Shown here: positions 1 to 5,576 of the stretch, one piece after another | How the letters are laid out: each line of letters opens with the position of its first letter | Position numbering within the stretch: position 1 is the first letter of the stretch | From: Chloroflexota bacterium | Lineage (GTDB): Bacteria > Chloroflexota > Dehalococcoidia > Lucifugimonadales > JADFKI01 | Assembly (NCBI GenBank): GCA_022565015.1 | Contig: JADFKI010000221.1 | Span: 1-6,336 of the forward strand | Reading direction: 5' to 3' | Length of the DNA: 6,336 bases | Program-made: the position numbers and the translations under genes | The notes under the pieces: model-generated | What the model was told of the DNA's origin: nothing | The model's input: the letters and a program-made list of their open reading frames with translations, nothing else | Databases searched by the model: none

Positions 1-619
1 CGACGTCTACCCCGTTGTACACGGCGCATATCCGCTTCGAGGGAAGCAGCTCTGCCAGCTCGCCGACGAATCGGTCCGACACGCACAGCACCCGGTCGAT
101 AGGCGACAGCGTGCGTCTCAGGAGGCGAGAGTCTCGCAGCCTGAGGAAGTCGGTCCCATGGATGGTGAGCACGGTAGGGGTGTGTCTCAGCCTTGCGTAG
201 GCGGCGACTCCTGCGTACATCGGCGAGTGGATGTGAACGAGGTCGGCCCGCCTGGCCTCGGCGTCGAATAGGACTCGGCCCGTCAACCCCGCTATCGCCG
301 CCAGGCGGCGCGACATCGCTCCCACGGCCGCGAGCTTGGACCGGCCACCGGTGGGCATGGCCGGATTCGGAAACGGCACGAAGCGCAGGTCGACGTCTTC
401 GTTTGGCGCCGGCCGGGGCACCTCGTTTCGGTCCGACGCCGGCGCGCGGTACACGGTGTGGTAGCGATCGTCTGCCGCCAGCTCGTACGCCGGAAGCCCC
501 ATGCCGTTTCGCCGCAACGTCGGGAAGGTCCCCAGCCGCAGCACAGAGAATGTTTCCGTCGGAGTGGGTCTCCTCGATGAGTCCGGCGCCGTGGCGGTAG
601 AGCTTCGTCCGCTGGCCAT
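1..619 (-). CDS. GT4-type glycosyltransferase, N-terminal half (C-terminus beyond window)
   Basis: About 206 residues can be read on the minus strand before the window edge. They form the N-terminal Rossmann domain of a GT-B glycosyltransferase of the GT4 kind. Visible signs are a beta-strand start (VLRLGTFPTLRRNGMG, residues 26-41) with the glycine-rich acceptor-side loop, DLVHIHSPMYAG (126-137), TIHGTDFLR (152-160), DRVLCVSDRF (175-184) and YNGVDV (201-206), which normally ends the first domain. The donor-binding domain with the EX7E motif would lie off-window. By family, such enzymes move a sugar from an NDP-sugar to a lipid-linked glycan at the cytoplasmic membrane face. The ATG at 619-617 shares one base with the upstream methyltransferase stop (TGATG), suggesting translational coupling. 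However, the first ~25 residues look unlike a folded protein and have poorer third-position GC than another frame, so the GTG at 544-542 is an alternative start. Family is firm; acceptor and donor are unknown. Confidence 0.85.
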   Translation of the reverse strand, partial: MASGRSSTATAPDSSRRPTPTETFSVLRLGTFPTLRRNGMGLPAYELAADDRYHTVYRAPASDRNEVPRPAPNEDVDLRFVPFPNPAMPTGGRSKLAAVGAMSRRLAAIAGLTGRVLFDAEARRADLVHIHSPMYAGVAAYARLRHTPTVLTIHGTDFLRLRDSRLLRRTLSPIDRVLCVSDRFVGELAELLPSKRICAVYNGVDV

Positions 620-1434
620 CAACCTGGCTTGCGCCCCTTGATAATCAGGTTCCAGCCAAATCGGTTCTCCACGCGCCGGTATAGTCCGTACGGGAGTATC
701 GTGCGAGCCGGCGACACGGGCGCGCCCCTCACGTTTACGTAATCGTCCAAACGGTAGCAGTCGAGGGTCAAGCCCTCGAACGCGTCGAACATGCGCCGGG
801 CCTGTGAACGGCTGAACGCCTTGGTGAGTGGCGCGTCGCCAAAGTCTTCGCTGTGCCTGCTCACAATCTCCTGAGCCGACCTGGACAAGAGCTCGCCCCT
901 GAGAATCCCGTAGACGAACAGCTTCCGAACGTAGTATTTGAACCCCTTGTGGTACACCATGACGATGACGCGGCCGCCGGGCTTGAGGACTCGAAAGATC
1001 TCGTCGATGCCCTCTTGGGTCTCCTCGGAGTGGTGCAGCACCCCAAAGCTGTAGACGAGATCGAACTCTCCATCTCTGAACGGAATGTCGGTGAAGCTGC
1101 CCTGTCCGAAATGGCCCCGCCGGCCGTCGAGCCGGAAGCGGCCCGCCGTGACCTCGACAGCCCGCGACGTAATGTCGATGCCATGCGCGATGGCGCCGTT
1201 CCTGGCAAACTGCAGGATGTCCGTGCCAAGGCCTACGCCGACCTCGAGCACCGCATGCCCGCGATGTAGGTCGAACTCGGCGACCTCCGTGAGGTACTGG
1301 TATTTGAAGACATCGCCGTACCGCTCGCGCTCCACATCGTTGAAGAACTCCTCCGTGCCGACCTCGTGGGGTGAGTGTTTGAGTCCCGGCGACCGAGACT
1401 CCCAGTACGCTCTGACCTCTTTTAGGCCTACCAC
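619..1434 (-). CDS. Class I SAM-dependent methyltransferase
   Basis: This 271-residue protein has the Methyltransf_11/25 layout. Motif I for S-adenosylmethionine is VLEVGVGLGTD (62-72), the acidic end of strand 2 is HGIDITSRAVE (84-94), motif II is FDLVYSFGVLHHSEET (124-139), and the post-II strand is RVLKPGGRVIVMVYH (148-162). The C-terminal ~100 residues probably form the substrate cap. An N-terminal stretch with YWESRSPGLKHSPHEVGTEE (10-29) precedes the core and is, from memory, common in methyltransferases of polysaccharide loci. The start is GTG; the gene begins 28 nt after the fucose-synthase stop, behind only a weak GGCGGTGA-like ribosome site. Its TGA overlaps the next gene's ATG. GC content matches the GC-rich flank, so it belongs to the older part of the locus. 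It likely methylates a sugar or glycan intermediate in the cytoplasm, but the substrate cannot be read from the sequence. Confidence 0.9.
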   Translation of the reverse strand: MVGLKEVRAYWESRSPGLKHSPHEVGTEEFFNDVERERYGDVFKYQYLTEVAEFDLHRGHAVLEVGVGLGTDILQFARNGAIAHGIDITSRAVEVTAGRFRLDGRRGHFGQGSFTDIPFRDGEFDLVYSFGVLHHSEETQEGIDEIFRVLKPGGRVIVMVYHKGFKYYVRKLFVYGILRGELLSRSAQEIVSRHSEDFGDAPLTKAFSRSQARRMFDAFEGLTLDCYRLDDYVNVRGAPVSPARTILPYGLYRRVENRFGWNLIIKGRKPG

Positions 1435-1462
1435 GGCCCGTCACCGCCGGAAGGGCGCCGGC

Positions 1463-2278
1463 TCATCGTGTACGGACGGGCGAGACAAGCGTGCTTTCGT
1501 ACCACTCGATGGTCCTCTTCAACCCCTCCGACAGCGGCACCGAAGCCTCGAAGCCAAACTCGGCCTTGGCCCGGCTCGTGTCCAGCTTTCGCCGCGGCTG
1601 ACCGTCGGGCTTGCTCGCGTCCCAAACGACCTCGCCCTGGTAGCCCACCAGCCGCTTGATGGCGCGCACCAGGTCTCGGACCTTGAGCTCTTCGCTGGAG
1701 CCGAGGTTCACCGGGTCGGGCTTGGCGTAACGCTCCATCGCCGAGACGATGCCCTCGGCCGCGTCGCCCACGTACAGAAACTCCCGCGAGGCCTCGCCGG
1801 TGCCCCAAGCCTCGATGTTGGGAAGCCCGTCGCGCTTGGCCTCGACGAGCTTGCGGACTATGGCCGGTATGACGTGGGAGTACTCGGGGTCGAAGTTGTC
1901 GCCAGGGCCGTACAGGTTGACCGGCAGCAGGTATATGCCGTCGAGCCCGTACTCGTCACGGTACGCCTGGAGCTGAACCAGCAGCATCTTCTTGGCCAGC
2001 CCGTACGGGGCGTTGGTCTCCTCGGGATAGCCGTCCCAAAGCTCCGTCTCGCGAAAGGGTATGCTGGCGAACTTGGGGTAGGCGCAGATCGTCCCGACGC
2101 ATACGAACTTCTCGACTTCGAAGCGGCGGGCGTACTCGATGAGCTGTATGCCCATGATGGCGTTGTCGTAGAAGAAGCGCCCCGGGTAGCGCTGATTGGC
2201 GCCGATCCCTCCGACCACGGCGGCCAGATGGATGACGACCCGCGGGCGAGCCTGCTCATAACCGGCCGCTTCAGGCAT
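1463..2278 (-). pseudogene. fcl: GDP-L-fucose synthase, 5'-truncated (NADP-binding segment missing)
   Basis: The 271-residue product from the ATG (272 from the adjacent GTG at 2281) closely fits GDP-4-keto-6-deoxymannose 3,5-epimerase/4-reductase (Fcl/WcaG), the last step to GDP-L-fucose. Numbering from the GTG, visible motifs are VVIHLAAVVGGIGAN (15-29), CVGTICAYPK (61-70), PYGLAKK (92-98), NLYGPGDNFDP (122-132), SHVIPA (135-140), WGTGEASREFLY (159-170) and SKPDGQPRRKLDTSRA (223-238). Tyr93/Lys97, Cys66 and His136 correspond to the E. coli catalytic Tyr136/Lys140, Cys109 and His179; Thr64 takes the Ser107 place. About 43-45 N-terminal residues are absent, including strand 1 and the GxxGxxG dinucleotide-binding loop. 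The DNA that should encode them encodes the end of another gene instead, so this is a true truncation and not a missed frameshift. The remnant still has AAGGGA five nt before ATG and overlaps the upstream stop by 8 nt (ATGCCTGA), so it may be translated. Reductase function is unlikely without the NADP site. Confidence 0.85.
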
Positions 2279-2924
2279 CACGGTCCCTTCGAGATGAGGT
2301 TATCCGAATCAAGTCATTCGCGACTTCGCACTGGTAGTTCGGTCCCTTGCTCGACACAAACTGTCTTAGTTGCTGCAGTGTGGGGTAATCGTCCTGACCG
2401 GTGAACTTTCGGGCATCGTCGATAATAACAACGTGACCAGTTATGTGGTGGCTGAATATGTGGTCCAACTCCTCCAGAATTGGCGTCTCTTTGTCGCTTT
2501 TTCCGGTGACTCCGGCGGAGTAGTGCCCGTCCAGCCAGAACAAGGCGGGCCTGCCAAGCCGACGGAGGAGTTCAGGCAGGACCACCGTACTGTCGCCCTT
2601 CAGAATGCGAATGTGCTTGTATGGAGTAAACCTGAGGCGCGATCGCTCATACAGCTCGGGGCTGACCTCTATCGAATAGATCTCGTTAAAGAGGTTCCTC
2701 GTGGCGTACACCATGTCTCCCAGATAGGTCCCAGTCTCGATGAATACGTCCAGGTGGAATCTTCCAGCATATTCCTTGAGCGTCGTTTGCTTGAACACGT
2801 GAGAAGGTACTGTTCTGCCCGACCGCACCCACGCCCGGTGGGCCCTCTCAAGCCTATAGTCCCGAAGCCGGCTGTACAGCGACGGCGCCCATCGGAGCAA
2901 GAACCGTCCGCCTCTATCTTTCAT
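2271..2924 (-). CDS. Class I SAM-methyltransferase-like protein of a glycan locus
   Basis: From the chosen ATG the protein has 217 residues. A basic, helical N-terminus (1-55) is followed by a Rossmann-like methyltransferase core: motif I FIETGTYLGD (61-70), strand-2 acid IYSIEVSPE (82-90), RILKGDSTVVLPELL (106-120), ALFWLDGHYS (127-136) and HVVIIDDARKF (164-174). I recognise the pattern ETGTYLGD ... WLDGHYS ... IDDAR from small methyltransferase-like proteins common in O-antigen and exopolysaccharide clusters; the reaction is not known to me. The reading frame is open further upstream to a TTG at 3035 (254 residues) with another ATG at 2999, but the added residues are low-complexity and basic, and GGGGAA lies 10 nt before the 2924 ATG, so that start is preferred with moderate confidence. 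The C-terminus ends at a natural-looking position (NDLIRIT) and overlaps the truncated fcl start by 8 nt. Composition is lower in GC than the fcl side, so it likely belongs to the imported segment. Confidence 0.8.
   Translation of the reverse strand: MKDRGGRFLLRWAPSLYSRLRDYRLERAHRAWVRSGRTVPSHVFKQTTLKEYAGRFHLDVFIETGTYLGDMVYATRNLFNEIYSIEVSPELYERSRLRFTPYKHIRILKGDSTVVLPELLRRLGRPALFWLDGHYSAGVTGKSDKETPILEELDHIFSHHITGHVVIIDDARKFTGQDDYPTLQQLRQFVSSKGPNYQCEVANDLIRITSSRRDRDA
2284..2289 (-). promoter_or_regulatory. Possible ribosome binding site of the truncated fcl remnant
   Basis: The minus strand reads AAGGGA, then CCGTG, then the ATG at 2278. The site lies within the last codons of the methyltransferase-like gene. 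It would let ribosomes restart on the fcl remnant, though it may be a chance product of the junction. Confidence 0.45.
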
Positions 2925-3035
2925 CGTGCGGCGATTCCCCGGGCCTCTTCTCTGAATCCCCTCTCGATCAAGATGGCGCTCCACTATTTGTCGTCCCATA
3001 GACTCCAGCTCGGTTTTCCCAGCGCCTAAGTGCAA

Positions 3036-3166
3036 AATTGTTCAGGAAGCTGGGAGGATGATCTCGCATGCCGGACTGGGACGGACCCAGCCTTCTAGAG
3101 CATTGCGCTGAATCATCCCGCTGTGGCCTAAACATATTGCCTTTGGTATGGTGAAAATCGTCAGCA
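3036..3166. other. Intergenic spacer within the low-GC segment
   Basis: This 131-nt gap, between the epimerase stop and the earliest possible start of the next gene, is the longest clearly non-coding stretch in the window. If the methyltransferase-like gene really starts at 2924, the gap extends to about 240 nt. It contains a short perfect inverted repeat (CTGGG, 5-nt loop, CCCAG) at 3076-3090, not followed by a T-run on either strand. I see no convincing promoter or small gene. It may mark a junction between two parts of the imported segment, since GC is slightly higher below it than above it. Confidence 0.5.
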
Positions 3167-4150
3167 TTAGGTACTCACTTTAAGTTCCCCGATGGCGGCA
3201 TCAATGCAACGCTCCAGAGCCTCGTCTAATTTCACCTTAGGGTTCCATCCCAAGATGCGCTGTGCCTTCTCGATGGAGGGTATCCTCAACCGGACGTCAT
3301 CATCGTAGATCGGGCGATAGGTGAACCCCAGTCGTTGATCTTGTCCTATCAGGTGGCGCGCTTGAGCGTTTGCGAAAATTCTCTGAGCGAGTTGCTTCAT
3401 CGTTATTGGCTCTGGATTGCCCAAATTGAAGGTCTGCCCTCTCGTCTCTTCGTTGAAAGAGCGTTTACCTATGGCACAAGCCACTTCATCGATCCAGGTG
3501 AAGCACCTTACTTGCTCACCATCCCCCAAGACCTCCATCGGATTACTGTGATCAATGATGATCTTCTTGATAAAATCGGCAAATACATGCGATATTCCTG
3601 ATTCGCTTTCCGCTCGCTCGAATGGAGTTATGATGTTGAATGGACGCCAGATGGTGAATGCTAACCCATACTGTTGTTCGAATGCCCTGCACAGCCTTTC
3701 TCCCACCAGCTTGGACAATCCATAGTCGGTTTTCGGAATCGGCATGTCCTCTACATCCTCCTCACGGGACGGAGTCTGCTGGCACCGTTCGTAAACCATT
3801 GACGACGATATGTAGACGAACCTCGACATCTTCTTTTCGCAAGCCTCCCATAACAGGTTTTGATGTAATTCCATATCGCGAGCGAGAATGCTTGCGGGAT
3901 ATTGATGAAAACCGCGTACACCGTATACTTGTGCTGCCCCTTGAATGATTAAGTTCACGCCAGTGCAGACCTTTTGCACTAACTGTCTATCGCACAGGTC
4001 ACCCTCCACGAACTCGTAATTACGGCTGCGCTGAGATTCCTCGTGGCGGGAGAAATTGTCAACTCCGATGACTTCCTGACCAGCTTGCGTCAAGTGAGGA
4101 ATTACCTTCTGCATCAGCGACCCTTCGCTGCCTGAAACCAAAATCCTCAT
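3167..4150 (-). CDS. Extended-SDR NDP-sugar epimerase/dehydratase
   Basis: This 327-residue protein is of normal length for the family and begins directly with the first Rossmann strand (MRILVSGSEG), so the start is firm. It is supported by a strong AAGGAGGT site 5 nt upstream. The acidic end of strand 2 is GVDNFSRHE (29-37), suggesting NAD rather than NADP. EGDLCD (49-54) is the adenine-side aspartate, QGAAQVYGV (70-78) the strand-4 motif, YISSSMVYE (113-121) holds the catalytic serine region, and Tyr143-x3-Lys147 in DYGLSK is the catalytic pair. RPFNI (169-173) and QVRCFTWIDEV (213-223) mark the sugar-binding domain. Such enzymes epimerise or dehydrate an NDP-sugar in the cytoplasm. With the dehydrogenase directly upstream, an NDP-uronic acid or related sugar is a reasonable substrate guess. 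The dinucleotide loop reads G7-S-E-G10-S-L-M13, with methionine where the third glycine is usual. The start lies inside the upstream gene. Exact substrate is not determinable. Confidence 0.88.
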   Translation of the reverse strand: MRILVSGSEGSLMQKVIPHLTQAGQEVIGVDNFSRHEESQRSRNYEFVEGDLCDRQLVQKVCTGVNLIIQGAAQVYGVRGFHQYPASILARDMELHQNLLWEACEKKMSRFVYISSSMVYERCQQTPSREEDVEDMPIPKTDYGLSKLVGERLCRAFEQQYGLAFTIWRPFNIITPFERAESESGISHVFADFIKKIIIDHSNPMEVLGDGEQVRCFTWIDEVACAIGKRSFNEETRGQTFNLGNPEPITMKQLAQRIFANAQARHLIGQDQRLGFTYRPIYDDDVRLRIPSIEKAQRILGWNPKVKLDEALERCIDAAIGELKVST

Positions 4151-5387
4151 GCGATACCTCCTTCCCCCAAAAGTATCCGTTCCGAGAGCAATATTTCATT
4201 TCGGTCCAATATCCCCATATGTCCACATAAAGACAATTAGGGTTATCAACGATGCGCACAATCTCGCGAAGATTCTCAAACTCATCGTGCGGGGTCATCA
4301 ATATAACCGCATCGCTACCAGCTAGTTGTGTAAGCGGTGCGCATGTTTTCACATGCGGATCAATGAGCACCAATTCATAGCACAAACTGTCCAACTGCTT
4401 CTTCAGTTTGTAGCTTAGGGAGTTGCGGGTGTCATCGCTGTTGGCCTTAAATGTCATGCCCAGGATGGCTACCTTGCGGACGTCCGCGTATTGACGAATT
4501 TTTTGGACAATCTGCATCGGCATGCCTTCGTTGATCCGGAAGGCGGTCGAAATCAATTCGTTATAAGCCACTCGTTCGATCAGAAACCAGCCGTCCTTAT
4601 ATAGGCATGGGCCTCCCACGTTCGGGCCGGGCGAAGGAAGGTCCAATCGAGGATAGTCTTCATTGCAGGCGTCAATAATCTTGTTGATATTCACGCCAAA
4701 AGTTTCGGCAATTAGGTGGTATTCATTGGACAAAGCAAATGTCACGTACCGGGTCATGTTTGTAATCAGCTTACCAATCTCTGCCTCCAGAGGGCTCAAG
4801 GAGAGGCACTGAGCGTGCAGAAAGGTCTGAAAGAACGTTTCAGCTTTGGAGTAGCTCAATTGGTCGTAAGCACCGATCAATTGAGGAAGGCTGGTTAACT
4901 CAACAATGGTCTTACCCTCAGCAACCCTCTCAGGAGCGGATACCAGATATAGGTCCCTCCCTATCGAAAAACCCGTAGCTTCCTCGAGAAGTCGTTTCAC
5001 CAGGTCCGTTGTGCCGGGCGACACGGTGCTACGGAGGATAATTAGCTGTCCAGGGCGCAGGTACTGTGCAATGTTCGACACAAGATCATGGAGTGGTCCC
5101 ACGACCGGATTAAAGTTGCTGTCGATTGGCGTGCCAATTACGACGATAACGACTTCGGAATCACTAATTACAGAGAGATCAGAAGTCATTTTTAACCGTT
5201 GCTTTTTCAGGGCCGCGCCTAGATACTCTTCACCACCCTCCTCATAAAACGGCATTATGCCCGAAGAAACCAGCGCGTTTTTCTCTTCATCCAAATCAAC
5301 GCCGTAGACGAAGTGCCCTGACTCGGCAAGAACCAAACACATGCCTAACCCGACACGCCCCGCTCCCCCAATGACGGATACCTTCAT
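4059..5387 (-). CDS. Nucleotide-sugar dehydrogenase (UDP-glucose/GDP-mannose DH family)
   Basis: This 442-residue protein shows all three family domains. The N-terminal NAD domain has MKVSVIGGAGRVGLG (G8xG10xxG13), Asp31 after strand 2, VVIGTPID (82-89), ILRSTVSPGTT (117-127) and SAPER (150-154). The middle helix has EIGKLITNMTRY (203-214). The catalytic loop is PGPNVGGPCLYKDGWFL (253-269) with nucleophile Cys261. The C-terminal UDP-binding domain contains VAILGMTFKANSDDTRNS (306-323) and ends near YVDIWGYW (387-394). By family it performs a two-step NAD-dependent oxidation of an NDP-hexose to the uronic acid. The GTPID, STVSPGTT and GGPC patterns point to the UDP-N-acetyl-mannosamine/glucosamine dehydrogenase side (WecC/WbpA-like) more than to plain UDP-glucose dehydrogenase, but the substrate is not fixed. 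The ATG has GAAGGT 6 nt upstream and lies 33 nt after the broken FkbM stop. The last 30 residues (413-442) are encoded inside the following epimerase gene and look non-homologous. Confidence 0.9.
   Translation of the reverse strand: MKVSVIGGAGRVGLGMCLVLAESGHFVYGVDLDEEKNALVSSGIMPFYEEGGEEYLGAALKKQRLKMTSDLSVISDSEVVIVVIGTPIDSNFNPVVGPLHDLVSNIAQYLRPGQLIILRSTVSPGTTDLVKRLLEEATGFSIGRDLYLVSAPERVAEGKTIVELTSLPQLIGAYDQLSYSKAETFFQTFLHAQCLSLSPLEAEIGKLITNMTRYVTFALSNEYHLIAETFGVNINKIIDACNEDYPRLDLPSPGPNVGGPCLYKDGWFLIERVAYNELISTAFRINEGMPMQIVQKIRQYADVRKVAILGMTFKANSDDTRNSLSYKLKKQLDSLCYELVLIDPHVKTCAPLTQLAGSDAVILMTPHDEFENLREIVRIVDNPNCLYVDIWGYWTEMKYCSRNGYFWGKEVSHEDFGFRQRRVADAEGNSSLDASWSGSHRS
4156..4163 (-). promoter_or_regulatory. 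Strong ribosome binding site of the internal epimerase start
   Basis: The minus strand reads AAGGAGGT, then five bases (ATCGC), then the ATG at 4150. This near-perfect Shine-Dalgarno lies within the dehydrogenase reading frame. It decides that the epimerase starts at 4150, so the two genes truly overlap by 92 nt and the overlap is not a start-calling artefact. Confidence 0.85.
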
Positions 5388-5393
5388 ATCATC

Positions 5394-5399
5394 ACCTTC
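5394..5399 (-). promoter_or_regulatory. Ribosome binding site of the nucleotide-sugar dehydrogenase
   Basis: On the minus strand GAAGGT is followed by GATGAT and then the ATG at 5387, a six-base spacer. It sits in the short 33-nt gap after the truncated FkbM gene, so the first gene of the imported segment has its own ribosome site. Confidence 0.65.
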
Positions 5400-5420
5400 A
5401 TCTCTCGCAAAAGACGCTTT

Positions 5421-5576
5421 TTAATCCAGGTTGTTCGAGAGGTGCTTGCCGTCCCACGCGCCGAACTCAACACACAACCCCTTTTCGACGCCGAGCCTGT
5501 CGAAAATGAACTCGACGATGCCATCCTCACCATCCTGAGACGTGACCGTTCGCTTGTGGTCCGCGAGCCTAAGCAT
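5421..5576 (-). pseudogene. FkbM-type protein, N-terminal fragment (3'-truncated)
   Basis: The 51-residue reading frame from ATG 5576 contains VTSQDGEDGIVEFIFDRLG and then LCVEFGAWDGKHLSN. I recognise this as the N-terminal start and SAM-binding motif I (EFGAWDGKHLSN) of FkbM-like methyltransferases of polysaccharide loci, which normally run on for about 150-200 more residues. Here the frame ends three codons after HLSN at a TAA, just where the base composition drops. It cannot form a methyltransferase fold. The ATG at 5576 overlaps the upstream glycosyltransferase stop by 8 nt (ATGCTTAG), the usual tight spacing, so it is preferred over an in-frame start at 5633 that would overlap by 65 nt. 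The upstream part is GC-rich like the flank. I read this as the remnant left on one side of a replacement event. Confidence 0.75.

Noticed and set aside
193..600. 135-codon plus-strand arginine/proline-rich open frame
   Set aside because: The minus strand over the same bases encodes a coherent GT4 domain; the plus-strand composition is typical of an antisense GC-rich frame.
1446..1462. Inverted repeat GCCGG-7 nt-CCGGC between the fcl and methyltransferase genes as a regulatory hairpin
   Set aside because: A 5-bp GC stem is expected by chance in GC-rich DNA; no T-run, and transcription must pass through to the next gene.
1085..2404. 439-codon plus-strand open frame
   Set aside because: Antisense shadow over two well-supported minus-strand genes in GC-rich DNA; no recognisable domain.
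2282..2420. Hidden frameshifted 5' end of fcl upstream of the remnant
   Set aside because: All bases there are used by the conserved C-terminal part of the methyltransferase-like gene, and the fcl frame meets a stop a few codons upstream of the ATG; no GxxGxxG segment was seen.
2370..3029. 219-codon plus-strand open frame
   Set aside because: Lies opposite the methyltransferase-like gene, which has clear conserved motifs; the plus-strand product shows none.
3076..3090. Inverted repeat CTGGG-5 nt-CCCAG as a terminator
   Set aside because: Only a 5-bp stem and no T-run after it on either strand.
3120..3166. Possible promoter after the epimerase stop (TTCACC ... TATGTT)
   Set aside because: The spacing between the two boxes is only about 13 nt, too short for a normal sigma-70-type promoter.
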